Shown here piece after piece: positions 33,678 through 42,833 of a stretch of 64,000 nt of DNA. This DNA comes from Parasutterella secunda (lineage in GTDB: Bacteria; Pseudomonadota; Gammaproteobacteria; Burkholderiales; Burkholderiaceae_F): contig NZ_JAMBLT010000001.1 in assembly GCF_023336895.1 (NCBI RefSeq), positions 492,355 through 556,354 on the forward strand, read 5' to 3'. The notes beneath the pieces are model-generated. The model searched no databases, was not told where the DNA came from, and worked only from the letters and a program-made list of their open reading frames with translations. How positions within the stretch are numbered: the stretch's first letter is position 1; the number at the start of each line of letters is the position of its first letter. Both the position numbers and the translations under genes were made by a program.

Positions 33678-35213
33678 TTACTCCGATTGATTTAAAGCCT
33701 CAATATTGCAAGTACCCGCTCTTGCTCCCTCGGTAACATAGACGTGATTACCGAATCGTACACGCTGGATATACTGCATAAATTTTCCCTCTTGGAGAGT
33801 GAGGATTTCTTCTTCACAATCCATTTTTTCTCTACCACCGATAGCTTCGGTCAGTAATCGTGCAGAAGGCATAGGGGAAAGAGCAGACTCATTTCCTAAC
33901 AATCCCATCAGTGTCATTACGGTCAAGGCGAAATCGTCATGTCCGGCCGGTTCTGTGTGTACTGCTTCCGGTGCTTGAAATTGGTCGCCTTTAACAGCTA
34001 AAAGACTGTTAATTTCCACTGGTAAAAGACCACCATGGTTGCCAGTTCCAATTTCCAGCGAAGCGCCCATAACGAGTCGTCCTGTTCGAGGATTATTTCG
34101 CATGGTGACCCGAAGATCGGGGCCCCTGGCGTGATCGGAGAAAATAAGAGCTTCAGAAAAGGTGCCTTTTACTCGCCCTTCTACATCATTTTCGCTACTG
34201 CCGATTTTGGGTTGTGAGAATATCATGCCCACTTCTTCGATACTCATTAATTCATCCCGAAGTCGTAGTAAATTGTTTTCAGTAGGATGGGTTAACCAAA
34301 GTCCCAACGTATAGTCACCAATCATGACTATATCGTTGTCTTGAGGTTTTAGTCCATTCTGAAGATCTTTACCAGATATAACCTTCCAGCCTTTTTCTAT
34401 CAATTTGCTCTTCAAGTCATAGTGGGCGCAGACTGTTCCGTGTCCATGGTCTGACATAACAGCAAGTTGCACGCCTTCTTTTTCCCCTTTGGCTGTCCAC
34501 CAGTCTAAGACACGCTTAAAAGCTTCATCGGCTGCCTTTCTGGCTTGACGAGTTTTGTCATTAAATATCCCGAACTCATGGCTTGAGTGGTCAGGTTCGC
34601 CGATCCAAAGAATGGTGACATCCCCTAAGCCACGAGGTAATTCATAGTCAAAGAATATGTCAGTGACAAGTTTTGTTCCGTCAAAGTCTGGAAACTTTAA
34701 TGCAACACCGTTGCCCCATTTTGCACAAAGGGCTTCACGCTCTTGAGCGGGAAGTGTAAGTCCTAGATCGTGAACACAACAGTTTAAGTGGCCGATGTAG
34801 CGGTCTGCGTGGATATGTTGCAGACGAGTGCTGCCTGAGGAATTCGCGCAAATAACCCGCAATGTTTTACCGGCCCGCGCCAATCGATCCCCCAGAGTTG
34901 GTACTTGAATTAAATTGGATACTGCGTCTTGTGTTTCAATGCTGGAAACACTGGAGCCAATGAAAACGCTTTTTTCCGAAGGCATTTCTCGATTAAAAAA
35001 GGCATTGGCGATGATGCCGTGTCGATTAGGACGAAAACCGGAGAAAATGCTTGGGTGATTAACATAGGTCTCTGTTGGGAATGTGGCTAAATAACGACTC
35101 CAACGGTGTGATCGGGCAATGAATGCCGAAAGAGTTGGCATGTCTTCATCAATACAGTCAGGACGTAAGCCATCGAAGCCAACGATGACGAATCGAGTTT
35201 GTTTTTCAGTCAT
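33678..35213 (-). CDS. NPP-like alkaline-phosphatase-superfamily phosphodiesterase
   Basis: A 511-residue type I phosphodiesterase/nucleotide pyrophosphatase-like enzyme. Metal and nucleophile motifs are all visible: VGFDGLRPD (Asp14), FPTETYVNHPS with nucleophile Thr49, GFRPNRHGI, LWIGEPDHSSHEFG, AVMSDHGHG and GTGNHGG. There is no signal peptide from ATG 35213, so it should act in the cytoplasm on an imported substrate. It starts 2 nt after the permease gene stop. Similarity to phosphonoacetate hydrolase PhnA is possible, but the length (about 100 residues longer) and the serB neighbour favour a phosphodiester substrate. Substrate unknown. Confidence 0.85.
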   Translation of the reverse strand: MTEKQTRFVIVGFDGLRPDCIDEDMPTLSAFIARSHRWSRYLATFPTETYVNHPSIFSGFRPNRHGIIANAFFNREMPSEKSVFIGSSVSSIETQDAVSNLIQVPTLGDRLARAGKTLRVICANSSGSTRLQHIHADRYIGHLNCCVHDLGLTLPAQEREALCAKWGNGVALKFPDFDGTKLVTDIFFDYELPRGLGDVTILWIGEPDHSSHEFGIFNDKTRQARKAADEAFKRVLDWWTAKGEKEGVQLAVMSDHGHGTVCAHYDLKSKLIEKGWKVISGKDLQNGLKPQDNDIVMIGDYTLGLWLTHPTENNLLRLRDELMSIEEVGMIFSQPKIGSSENDVEGRVKGTFSEALIFSDHARGPDLRVTMRNNPRTGRLVMGASLEIGTGNHGGLLPVEINSLLAVKGDQFQAPEAVHTEPAGHDDFALTVMTLMGLLGNESALSPMPSARLLTEAIGGREKMDCEEEILTLQEGKFMQYIQRVRFGNHVYVTEGARAGTCNIEALNQSE

Positions 35214-35215
35214 AT

Positions 35216-36055
35216 TTATCTGCCTTGCGGTTCTAATTTTTGTTGTACAAAATCGCCCAAAATGGACATTGAGAGAGTTGAAAGGACAATGACAACACCA
35301 GGAATAACAGCAATCCACCAAGCGGTTGTAAGGTAGTCACGACCAAAACCAAGCATTGTGCCTAAAGAGCTCATAGGGGGCTGCACACCTACGCCCAAAA
35401 AGGACAGTGATGTTTCCAGCAAAATCATTCCCGGAAAGTTAAGTGTCATATTGACGACAAGAGCTGAAGCAATATTGGGCAGGATGTGACGAATGGCAAT
35501 ACGCCAGGTTGGAATTCCTAAGCCTTCAAGCGCATTAGCATAGCCTTCTGTGTAAGCAGAACGAGCAAGATTACGGGTCAGGCGGGCGTAACGATCCCAT
35601 CCATAAACAGCCATAATGACGACGATGACTGTAACGTTGGTACCCAAGAATGCCAAGATGGTTAAGGCAAGAATGATAAAGGGTAAAGAGGCAGTGAAAT
35701 CCACAGCAGCGTTGAGTACGTCGTCAACGATACCGCCAAAGCGGGCTGCCAAGAAACCCAGTGTTGTACCGATTATCGCACCGAGAATCGTTCCGGCAAT
35801 TGCCAATAAAAACGATAGTCTGAGCGAGTAAACTAAACGAGAGAAAACATCCCGACCTAATTCATCCGTTCCGAGGATGTGAGCGAAACTGGTAAAAGGC
35901 ATTGTTAGGCGAGAGCCTAAATCCATTTGTTCCAGGTCATAGGGGGCAATCCACGGAGCTAAAACACCGAATGTGAAAAATATGAAAAGCAACCCCGCAC
36001 TGCAATAGACCAGAACATCCGAGCTTTTCTTCTGTACATTAATAAATTGAGCCAT
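35216..36055 (-). CDS. Dipeptide/oligopeptide-type ABC permease (DppC/OppC-like)
   Basis: A 279-residue permease with about six membrane helices. The N-terminal OppC_N segment (APWIAPYDLEQMD) and HILGTDELGRDVFSRLVY are characteristic of DppC/OppC, with the EAA loop YANALEGLGIPTWRIAIRHILPN and FLGVGVQPPMSSLG near the end. It forms a heterodimer with the DppB-like permease upstream. In this operon the cargo may be a phosphodiester or phosphopeptide rather than a plain peptide. Confidence 0.92.
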   Translation of the reverse strand: MAQFINVQKKSSDVLVYCSAGLLFIFFTFGVLAPWIAPYDLEQMDLGSRLTMPFTSFAHILGTDELGRDVFSRLVYSLRLSFLLAIAGTILGAIIGTTLGFLAARFGGIVDDVLNAAVDFTASLPFIILALTILAFLGTNVTVIVVIMAVYGWDRYARLTRNLARSAYTEGYANALEGLGIPTWRIAIRHILPNIASALVVNMTLNFPGMILLETSLSFLGVGVQPPMSSLGTMLGFGRDYLTTAWWIAVIPGVVIVLSTLSMSILGDFVQQKLEPQGR

Positions 36056-36070
36056 TTGTCTCGTACTCCG

Positions 36071-36997
36071 TTAATTGTTGCTCTTACGCAAGCGAGGATT
36101 CACAACTAGGGCCAGTAAGTCCATCGCGAGGTTGGCAATAATGAGTGAGGCGCCTGTAGCCAATACAATCAGTTGAACAACAGGGATATCACGGTTAGCA
36201 ACAGACTGCACCAAAAGTTTTCCAACCCCAGGCCAAGAGAAGACATTTTCTGTAATCACGGCACCAGCCACCAAAGTGCCCAAGAAAAAGCCCATAATCG
36301 TCAAGATGGAAAGCATGGCATTGGGCAGAGCATGTAGCCAAATAACCCGCCGATCCGGCAGCCCCCTCATGCGAGCGGCTTTTACGCAAGGCAGGCGCAT
36401 CGCATCGATCATGGCGCTTCTGGCGTAACGAGAAAAAATAGCGGCTTCTGACGTCGCCATGGTGATGATGGGCATAATGTAGTGCCAGCCAGTAGCGTTA
36501 CCGTAGGAAGGCAGCCAACCTAACCAAATTGAAAAGATTAAAAGCAGCAAAACACCCATGAAGAAGTTCGGTACCGCATAGCCGAAAACCGACACAAACA
36601 TCATGGTTTTATCTAAAGCCGTGTTACGGTGCAGGGCCGCGATAACGCCGGCAGGAATTCCGAATAAAAGGGTCACGATGGCAGTTGGAATCATTAAGTC
36701 CAACGTTGGCCAGAAGGCATTCAGAAACACCTCTTTGACAGGCAACCCGGTCAAGTAACTTGTTCCCATGTCAAGAGTGATAAATTTCTGCAGATAAACA
36801 AGAAATTGTTCCCACAGTGGCTTATCAAGACCCCATTGGGCACGGAAAGCTGCCAATGCAGTCGCATCGGCTCCGTCCCCCAGCATAATACGGGCAGGAT
36901 CACCGGTTAGATGAAGGGCGAAAAAGACGCAAGCGGTGAGCAAAAACAGTGTCACAAGCGAGCGAAACACAATACGCAGAACAAGCGCTACCATCAC
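36071..36997 (-). CDS. Dipeptide/oligopeptide-type ABC permease (DppB/OppB-like)
   Basis: A 308-residue permease with six membrane helices. Family marks: N-terminal FRSLVTLFLLTACVFF, LTGDPARIMLGDGAD, the EAA-type loop KAARMRGLPDRRVIWLHALPN and the closing FSWPGVGKLLVQSVANRDIPVVQ. It overlaps the upstream ATPase gene by 4 nt (translational coupling; the next ATG, at 36994, lies over the stop) and is followed by the DppC-like gene after 15 nt. Confidence 0.92.
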   Translation of the reverse strand: MMVALVLRIVFRSLVTLFLLTACVFFALHLTGDPARIMLGDGADATALAAFRAQWGLDKPLWEQFLVYLQKFITLDMGTSYLTGLPVKEVFLNAFWPTLDLMIPTAIVTLLFGIPAGVIAALHRNTALDKTMMFVSVFGYAVPNFFMGVLLLLIFSIWLGWLPSYGNATGWHYIMPIITMATSEAAIFSRYARSAMIDAMRLPCVKAARMRGLPDRRVIWLHALPNAMLSILTIMGFFLGTLVAGAVITENVFSWPGVGKLLVQSVANRDIPVVQLIVLATGASLIIANLAMDLLALVVNPRLRKSNN

Positions 36998-39063
36998 GCT
37001 TCTCCTTCGGAGGCCTGAAGAGCTTCAAATGCTTTTTGTTCAAAGCACGCACAGGCATGGTTATCAGAAAGTTTTGTAAGTGCCGGGACTTCTAAATGAC
37101 AGCGTGTCGTGGCGACCGGACAACGATTGGCAAAGACGCATCCCTTAGGACGATCAATGGGGCTTGGCATTGAACCTTTCGGGTAAAAACGAATGACGCG
37201 AGCGTCTGCTCCGGGGGTACTCGCCATCAGAAGCTGGGTGTAAGGATGCTTGGGATGTTTGAAGATTTCATCCACATCACCGGATTCCACAATACGGCCG
37301 AGGTACATCACCACAACGCGGTCACAAATGTATCGAACCACATTTAAGTTGTGCGACACAAAGAGCATGGACATGTGGCTTGCGTTTCTCAGGTTATACA
37401 AAAGCTCCAAAACCTGAGCTTGAATAGAAACATCAAGTGACGCGACAGGTTCGTCACAAACCAATAATGCGGGTTCCAAAGCGACGGCGCGCGCGATGGC
37501 TGCACGTTGAAGTTGACCGCCCGACATGACAACAGGCAATTTATTCATGTGGTGACCGGGCATCCCTACTGCTTTTAAGACAGCTGCGGCTCGCTCCAGA
37601 GCGCTTTCTTTAGACAGATGTTTATGAACCATTAGAGGCTCGGCAACCTGTTCAATGACAGGCATTCGAGCGTCAAAACAGCCGTAAGGATCTTGATAGA
37701 TCATTTGCATAGCGGCTCGTTGAGCACGCCACGGCTTGCTTCGGGGTTCCGGAATCGGCTGATCCTTGAAAAGAACGATACCCTGAGTTGGTGTTTGGTG
37801 ACCTAACAACAGGCGGGCCAGCGTCGATTTACCACAACCGGATTCACCGACGAGACCAAGAATCTCACCGTGTTCAATCTGCACGTCAATATCTTGCAGT
37901 ACATCCCAAGGTTTTTTACGTCCTAGCAGACCTTGACGGGTGTAGTAGCAATGACGCTTGATTTGCGCATTGACCAATGTCGGGAAGTCGGTTTGTTCCA
38001 TGTTGACAATCGACTTCATCATATCGGTAACTTGTTGAAGGCCCTCTTGCTGTTCATTAACGGGCGCATCGTGAGCTTTGGTGCAACGGGAACGCCAATG
38101 AACGGAAGCGTCAATCTCTGTTAACGCTGTAAGCGTTTGACGACAGGAATCGCAGACTTTGCCACAACGACTAGCAAAGGGGCAGCCACTACCAAGTTTG
38201 TCCGGAGGAGGAATTTCGCCGGGGATCGGTTTAAGTGTGCCCTTGACACTTGTCATATCGGGCATCGCATCCAATAGTCCCTCAGTATAGGGGTGTGACG
38301 GATTGGGAAGAACCTTGGTGACGGGGCCTTCTTCGAGCAGATAACCTGCGTACATGACAGAGACTTTGTCGGCTATATCGTGAGCCAAGTGCAGGTCATG
38401 AGTGACCAGTAGCATGGACATGTTTAATTTGCGGATAGTTTCTCGTAACTCTTGCAAGAGCTCACGCTGTACTACCACATCCAATGCTGTTGTCGGTTCA
38501 TCGGCCAATAGCAACTTAGGCGATCCCACCAAGGCCAGTGCGATCATGATGCGTTGGCGCATGCCACCTGAGAGTTGATGGGCATACGAAGTCATACGCT
38601 TTTCCGGCGCCGTAATGCCGACGGTTTTTAAAAGTTCCAAGGCAATATCGTGCAGGTCGTGCTTATGGGTGGCCAATACGGTTGCTGTGTTGTGATCACG
38701 GTAATTGGGATGGCGACAGGCAATGGTTTCCATCAATTGGTGCCCAATGGTTCTCATGGGGTTTAAGGCGCTCATAGCATCTTGCACCACCATGGCTATT
38801 TCAGCTCCTCTTAACTTTCTGTACTCTTCAGCAGAAAGTGTCAGAAGCTCTTTACCTTGGAATTGAATGCTGCCGTTGATGCGACAGTTATTGCCGGCAA
38901 GACCTAAGATGGATCGTGCCAACACACTTTTGCCGGAACCAGATTCACCGATTAAGGCATGAATGACACCCTGCTCAATATCGAGATCGATTCCGTGGAG
39001 CACTTCCACGGAACCGAACGATACGTGCAGGTCTCGGATGCTGATCAGAGGATCGTTTTGCAT
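36994..39063 (-). CDS. Fused DppD-DppF-type dipeptide ABC ATPase
   Basis: A 689-residue protein with two ABC ATPase domains in one chain. Domain 1: Walker A GESGSGKSVLARS, signature LSGGMRQRIMIALA, Walker B LLLADEPTTALD. Domain 2 (from about residue 365): Walker A GESGCGKSTLARL, signature MSGGQLQRAAIARA, Walker B LLVCDEPVASLD. Each is followed by an oligopeptide/dipeptide C-terminal region with clustered cysteines (SGCPFASRCGKVCDSC and GCVFANRCPVATTRC), typical of DppD/DppF. Fusion fixes a 1:1 ratio of the two ATPases. Confidence 0.93.
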   Translation of the reverse strand: MQNDPLISIRDLHVSFGSVEVLHGIDLDIEQGVIHALIGESGSGKSVLARSILGLAGNNCRINGSIQFQGKELLTLSAEEYRKLRGAEIAMVVQDAMSALNPMRTIGHQLMETIACRHPNYRDHNTATVLATHKHDLHDIALELLKTVGITAPEKRMTSYAHQLSGGMRQRIMIALALVGSPKLLLADEPTTALDVVVQRELLQELRETIRKLNMSMLLVTHDLHLAHDIADKVSVMYAGYLLEEGPVTKVLPNPSHPYTEGLLDAMPDMTSVKGTLKPIPGEIPPPDKLGSGCPFASRCGKVCDSCRQTLTALTEIDASVHWRSRCTKAHDAPVNEQQEGLQQVTDMMKSIVNMEQTDFPTLVNAQIKRHCYYTRQGLLGRKKPWDVLQDIDVQIEHGEILGLVGESGCGKSTLARLLLGHQTPTQGIVLFKDQPIPEPRSKPWRAQRAAMQMIYQDPYGCFDARMPVIEQVAEPLMVHKHLSKESALERAAAVLKAVGMPGHHMNKLPVVMSGGQLQRAAIARAVALEPALLVCDEPVASLDVSIQAQVLELLYNLRNASHMSMLFVSHNLNVVRYICDRVVVMYLGRIVESGDVDEIFKHPKHPYTQLLMASTPGADARVIRFYPKGSMPSPIDRPKGCVFANRCPVATTRCHLEVPALTKLSDNHACACFEQKAFEALQASEGEA

Positions 39064-39084
39064 GAGATTTTTCTAGATGCGAAA

Positions 39085-39116
39085 CCCGCCCCTTTAGCCC
39101 TAGGCTAAGGAGCGGG
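39085..39116 (-). promoter_or_regulatory. Long hairpin between the binding-protein gene and the ATPase gene
   Basis: A 32-nt near-palindrome: CCCGC/GCGGG and CCTT/AAGG, plus an inner AGCC/GGCT, with one C-A mismatch and a bulge. There is no U-tract. It lies between the stop of the binding-protein gene and the start of the fused ATPase gene, as expected for an mRNA-stabilising element. Confidence 0.7.
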
Positions 39117-39131
39117 AAGATTATTGAAAAA

Positions 39132-40685
39132 TTACTTAAACGACAGATTGTCAGCGTTTAAGTACAGACGGCCTTCAGTGCCAGGCGTCCATTGGACGCT
39201 CTTTTGCTTGCCATAAATCATCGGCAAGGCATAAAGCGGGCATGCTTGAGGATCATTGGCGAATGCTTGAAGCATCTTGATCCAAGCCGCCTTACGTTTG
39301 GCCGGATCAATAGAGGTTTCCAAAATCTTGCCGTTTTCAGCAAAAACCTTGTAATCGGCGGTTGTCGTGTCGATGTAGCCCATCGAGTCCCAAGACGTAC
39401 CCGGTTTGAGACGACGCCATAATTGAGAAGCGGGATCTGGGAAGTAGGCTGAGAAGCTTGCATTATTAATCATGCGGTCAGCGCCGGCGGCTTCCACCTG
39501 CGTCCAGTTTTCCTTCACCTGAATTTCAATATTTAAGCCAACAGCCTTTAACATGGAAGCGATGGCCTGGGAAACAGTCATTTCAAGAGTGTAGTAACCG
39601 GCCTGAATTCGCCAGACAATCGGCTCTCCTTTATAACCGGAAGCTTTGATCAGAGCCTTAGCTTTTTCGGGGTCATAGAGGTTTTGGTTCATTTCGGGGA
39701 TGTACAAATCACCGAAAGTCTTTGATTGGAAGCTATTGGCTGTTACGGTCTTGCCAGCGAACAAGGCGTTAACCAGGAGGTCTCGGTCAATGGCATGCAA
39801 GAAAGCCTGACGCAATTCCTTGCTTTGCATGACCTTAGAAGAGCGGCTATCGAAAACTAAACCGTAGATGTTATCGATTGGGCCACCGACCACGTCAACT
39901 TTACCGTCAGAGGATAGAGGTTTGATCTGGTCGGGCGGTACTTCGGTGATGAGATCAAATTCTCCGGAACGAAGACCGGCCACACGAGCGGACAATTCCG
40001 GCACTTCAACGAAACTTAACTTGGCAGCAGGAGCCTTCTTGTTCCAATAACCGTCGAAACGAACAAGATCAAGGCGGTTGCCGGTCTTAAAGGAAGAAAT
40101 CTGATAAGGGCCAGTGCCGATTGGGTGCTTGACCCAATTTTCCCAAGAACCGGCCTTCTTGTAGCCGTCTTCGGAAATAATTTCAGACATACGGGCAGAG
40201 AAGCGACGCTCGATCAAAGGATCGGCGTCTTTCATCGTTACACGAACCGTGTAGTCATCAACTTTCTTGACTTCTTTCAAGCCGCCCAGAAATTCCCATG
40301 CGGCGGGGCGGCCCGGGGCTTTTTCACCCGAGAAGCGTTCAGGACCAAAACTGAAAACAACGTCATCGGCGGTAAAGTCCGTACCGTCGTGGAACTTCAC
40401 TCCTTTGCGTAACTTAAATTCGACCGTCTCCGGAGAAATGCGTTTCCAGGATTCAGCCAAGCCCGGCTTCATTTCACCGGTGTGGGTATCGGCATAAATC
40501 AGCGTTTCGTAAATGGAAGCGACAACACGATCAATCGCATTATTGTTAATACCTTGAGGTTCAACGGTAGGCGGAAGTTGCTGGACGGCAACAACCATAT
40601 GTTCGGCACTTGCCAAGGCGGCTTGAGACATTAGGCCGCATGAAATCAACATTGAGGCAAGAAGTGTTTTGCGAAACACAGTCAT
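39132..40685 (-). CDS. Dipeptide-type ABC substrate-binding protein (family 5)
   Basis: A 517-residue periplasmic binding protein, SBP_bac_5 family. Sec signal TLLASMLISCGLMSQAALASA; conserved ESWKRISPETVEFKLRKGVKFHDGTDFTADDVVFS, PIGTGPYQISSFKTGNRLDL and AFLHAIDRDLLVNALFAGK. ATG 40685 is chosen because GGAG precedes it and it begins the signal peptide. It is the first gene of the operon that ends with serB; the hairpin after it fits higher expression of the binding protein. Ligand unknown. Confidence 0.92.
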   Translation of the reverse strand: MTVFRKTLLASMLISCGLMSQAALASAEHMVVAVQQLPPTVEPQGINNNAIDRVVASIYETLIYADTHTGEMKPGLAESWKRISPETVEFKLRKGVKFHDGTDFTADDVVFSFGPERFSGEKAPGRPAAWEFLGGLKEVKKVDDYTVRVTMKDADPLIERRFSARMSEIISEDGYKKAGSWENWVKHPIGTGPYQISSFKTGNRLDLVRFDGYWNKKAPAAKLSFVEVPELSARVAGLRSGEFDLITEVPPDQIKPLSSDGKVDVVGGPIDNIYGLVFDSRSSKVMQSKELRQAFLHAIDRDLLVNALFAGKTVTANSFQSKTFGDLYIPEMNQNLYDPEKAKALIKASGYKGEPIVWRIQAGYYTLEMTVSQAIASMLKAVGLNIEIQVKENWTQVEAAGADRMINNASFSAYFPDPASQLWRRLKPGTSWDSMGYIDTTTADYKVFAENGKILETSIDPAKRKAAWIKMLQAFANDPQACPLYALPMIYGKQKSVQWTPGTEGRLYLNADNLSFK

Positions 40686-40837
40686 GAAAAACTCCATCAC
40701 AAGAAAGTCAATTGAAGCCGGAACAAACAAAACAACCGGCAGAAAATCGGGACAGCTATCTTGGGGAGCTATTTTGATAGCGCAATGTTTCAGGATTGCG
40801 ATGAAATGATGACAATTCGATGAAAAACAGCGTCAAT

Positions 40838-41656
40838 TTAGGCAAGTCGAGCAGCAGTGACCCTATCGTTGCCGCCTAAATCTTGAATGGTTTGGATGTC
40901 TTTCCAAAGAGAATGTTTTTTAAATAATGTTCGAACGCTTTCACCCTGATCCCAACCGTGCTCGAAAGCGAGCAAGCCATTTTTCTTTAAAAAAGAAGGG
41001 GCATTTTTAATGATGTGATCAATATGCGTCAGACCGTCAAAACCATCGGTGAGTGCGCCAATGGGTTCATAACCCAAATTTTTCAAATGTTCATCTTCTC
41101 GATGGATGTATGGGGGATTGCTCACAATGATGTCATATCGCAGTGAGGCAGGAATGGCTTCAAACCAACTGCCACAATAAAAATGGATATCGGCACCGAG
41201 ATTTTTCGCATTTGTCTCGGCAATCTCAAGTGCCGCGGGGCTGACATCCGTAGCGTTTACATTTAAGTTGGAATTTTCGAGTGCCAGGGTAATGGCAATA
41301 CAGCCTGATCCTGTTCCCATATCCAGTACAGAGAGCTCAGAATCAATAGGGCATTGAGCGAGAACAAATTCAACGATGGTTTCCGTATCGGGTCTTGGAA
41401 TCAAGACAGCCGGCGTGACTTTAAAGGGGCGTCCATAAAATTCTTGTTTACCGAGAATGTATGGAACGGGAACCCCCTTAGCCCGTTCTTGCACACACTT
41501 TTTATAGTGATTAAGAACGCTTTCCGTTAAAGCATCTTTGTCGTGCGTGATGAGATAGGTGCGTGTGACACCTAAGCAAGAGGCAAGAAGAAGCTTCGCC
41601 TCAAAACGATCTATGAGTTTTGAGGCGTTTTGCCAAGCTTCGCTTACTGTCGGCAT
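40838..41656 (-). CDS. prmC: Release-factor glutamine methyltransferase PrmC
   Basis: A 272-residue SAM-dependent methyltransferase that methylates the glutamine of the GGQ motif in RF1 and RF2. The SAM loop is VLDMGTGSGCIAITLA and the catalytic NPPY motif is IIVSNPPYIHRE. The N-terminal substrate-binding domain includes VPVPYILGKQEFYGRPFKV. It follows prfA by 3 nt in the conserved hemA-prfA-prmC order. Confidence 0.95.
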   Translation of the reverse strand: MPTVSEAWQNASKLIDRFEAKLLLASCLGVTRTYLITHDKDALTESVLNHYKKCVQERAKGVPVPYILGKQEFYGRPFKVTPAVLIPRPDTETIVEFVLAQCPIDSELSVLDMGTGSGCIAITLALENSNLNVNATDVSPAALEIAETNAKNLGADIHFYCGSWFEAIPASLRYDIIVSNPPYIHREDEHLKNLGYEPIGALTDGFDGLTHIDHIIKNAPSFLKKNGLLAFEHGWDQGESVRTLFKKHSLWKDIQTIQDLGGNDRVTAARLA

Positions 41657-41659
41657 GGA

Positions 41660-42736
41660 TTATTCACCTAAATTAGCCAATTGCTCAATTTGGTGCTCTG
41701 TGGTCAAAGCGGTGATGATTTCCTCCAAATCACCGTCCATGATGAAATCAAGCTTGTAGAGTGTGAGGTTAATGCGGTGATCGGTCACACGTCCCTGCGG
41801 GTAGTTGTAGGTTCGAATGCGTTCACTGCGGTCGCCTGATCCAACAAGACTTTTACGGGTGCTAGCTTCCTGAGCCTGTTGTTTGGCAATTTCATTAGCC
41901 GTGATGCGTGAGATGAGAACGCTCATGGCGCGAGCCTTGTTTTCGTGTTGGCTTCGTTCATCCTGGCATTCTACGACCGTGCCGGTCGGGATATGGGTAA
42001 TACGCACGGCAGAGTTTGTTTTCTGAACGTGTTGACCGCCGGCTCCAGAAGCACGATAGACGTCAATGCGAAGGTCGGCCGGATTAATTTCTACTTCTCC
42101 GATTTCATCGAGTTCCGGCAACACGGCAACAGTACAGGCAGACGTATGAACTCGTCCTTGACTTTCGGTTTCCGGAACGCGTTGCACGCGGTGGCCACCG
42201 CTTTCAAACTTGAGTTTGGAATAAGCTCCATCACCGATCACGCGAACAATCACTTCCTTATAACCGCCCAAGTCACTTTCTGAAGCGGAAACAATTTCCG
42301 TGCTCCAGCCTTGGCGTTCAGCATAGCGGGTGTACATGCGAAGAAGATCGCCGGCAAAGAGTGCCGATTCATCGCCACCGGTACCAGCGCGGATTTCCAA
42401 ATAAATGTTCTTACTGTCGTTGGGATCGCGCGGCAGGAGCATGATCTGGAGGTCTTTTTCAAGAGCTTCCAAATGTTTTTTGCCATTATCAATTTCTTCT
42501 TGGGCAAAATCGGCTGATTCCGGATCCTCAAGCATTTCGCGAGCGGCTTCCATGTCGGCTTCGGTGGATTCGTATTCCTTGAGTTTTAACACAACCGGCT
42601 CGATTTCAGCCCGTTCGCGTGACAGATCGCGGAAACGATTCATGTCGTTGGTGACATCGGGAGAAGCCAGCATGGCATCAATTTCTTCCAGACGTCTGGC
42701 GATTTGTTTGAGTTTACTGCGCATCGACTCTTTCAC
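41660..42736 (-). CDS. prfA: Peptide chain release factor 1
   Basis: A 358-residue class I release factor recognising UAA and UAG. The GGQ loop is [18 protein letters not shown], and the tripeptide anticodon loop lies in [14 protein letters not shown] (PET rather than PxT). The start is a GTG at 42736 with AGGAG seven bases upstream; an internal ATG (42724) is less well placed. The ribosome site is part of a small AGGAG-a-CTCCT palindrome. Second gene of the hemA-prfA-prmC operon. Confidence 0.96.
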   Translation of the reverse strand: MKESMRSKLKQIARRLEEIDAMLASPDVTNDMNRFRDLSRERAEIEPVVLKLKEYESTEADMEAAREMLEDPESADFAQEEIDNGKKHLEALEKDLQIMLLPRDPNDSKNIYLEIRAGTGGDESALFAGDLLRMYTRYAERQGWSTEIVSASESDLGGYKEVIVRVIGDGAYSKLKFESGGHRVQRVPETESQGRVHTSACTVAVLPELDEIGEVEINPADLRIDVYRASGAGGQHVQKTNSAVRITHIPTGTVVECQDERSQHENKARAMSVLISRITANEIAKQQAQEASTRKSLVGSGDRSERIRTYNYPQGRVTDHRINLTLYKLDFIMDGDLEEIITALTTEHQIEQLANLGE

Positions 42737-42833
42737 GAGGAGTCTCCTAAGATTAAATTCGATTCAAAGAAAATACTGTTGGACGGCGCAATATTAAGGC
42801 AGTCCGAAAAAAGGGGCAAAACGTTGAGCGCCG

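Noticed and set aside
33678..35213. Phosphonoacetate hydrolase (PhnA) to match the nearby phn genes
   Set aside because: Same superfamily, but the protein is about 100 residues longer, sits in a different operon with a peptide-type importer and serB, and shows NPP-type motifs; kept as an alternative only.
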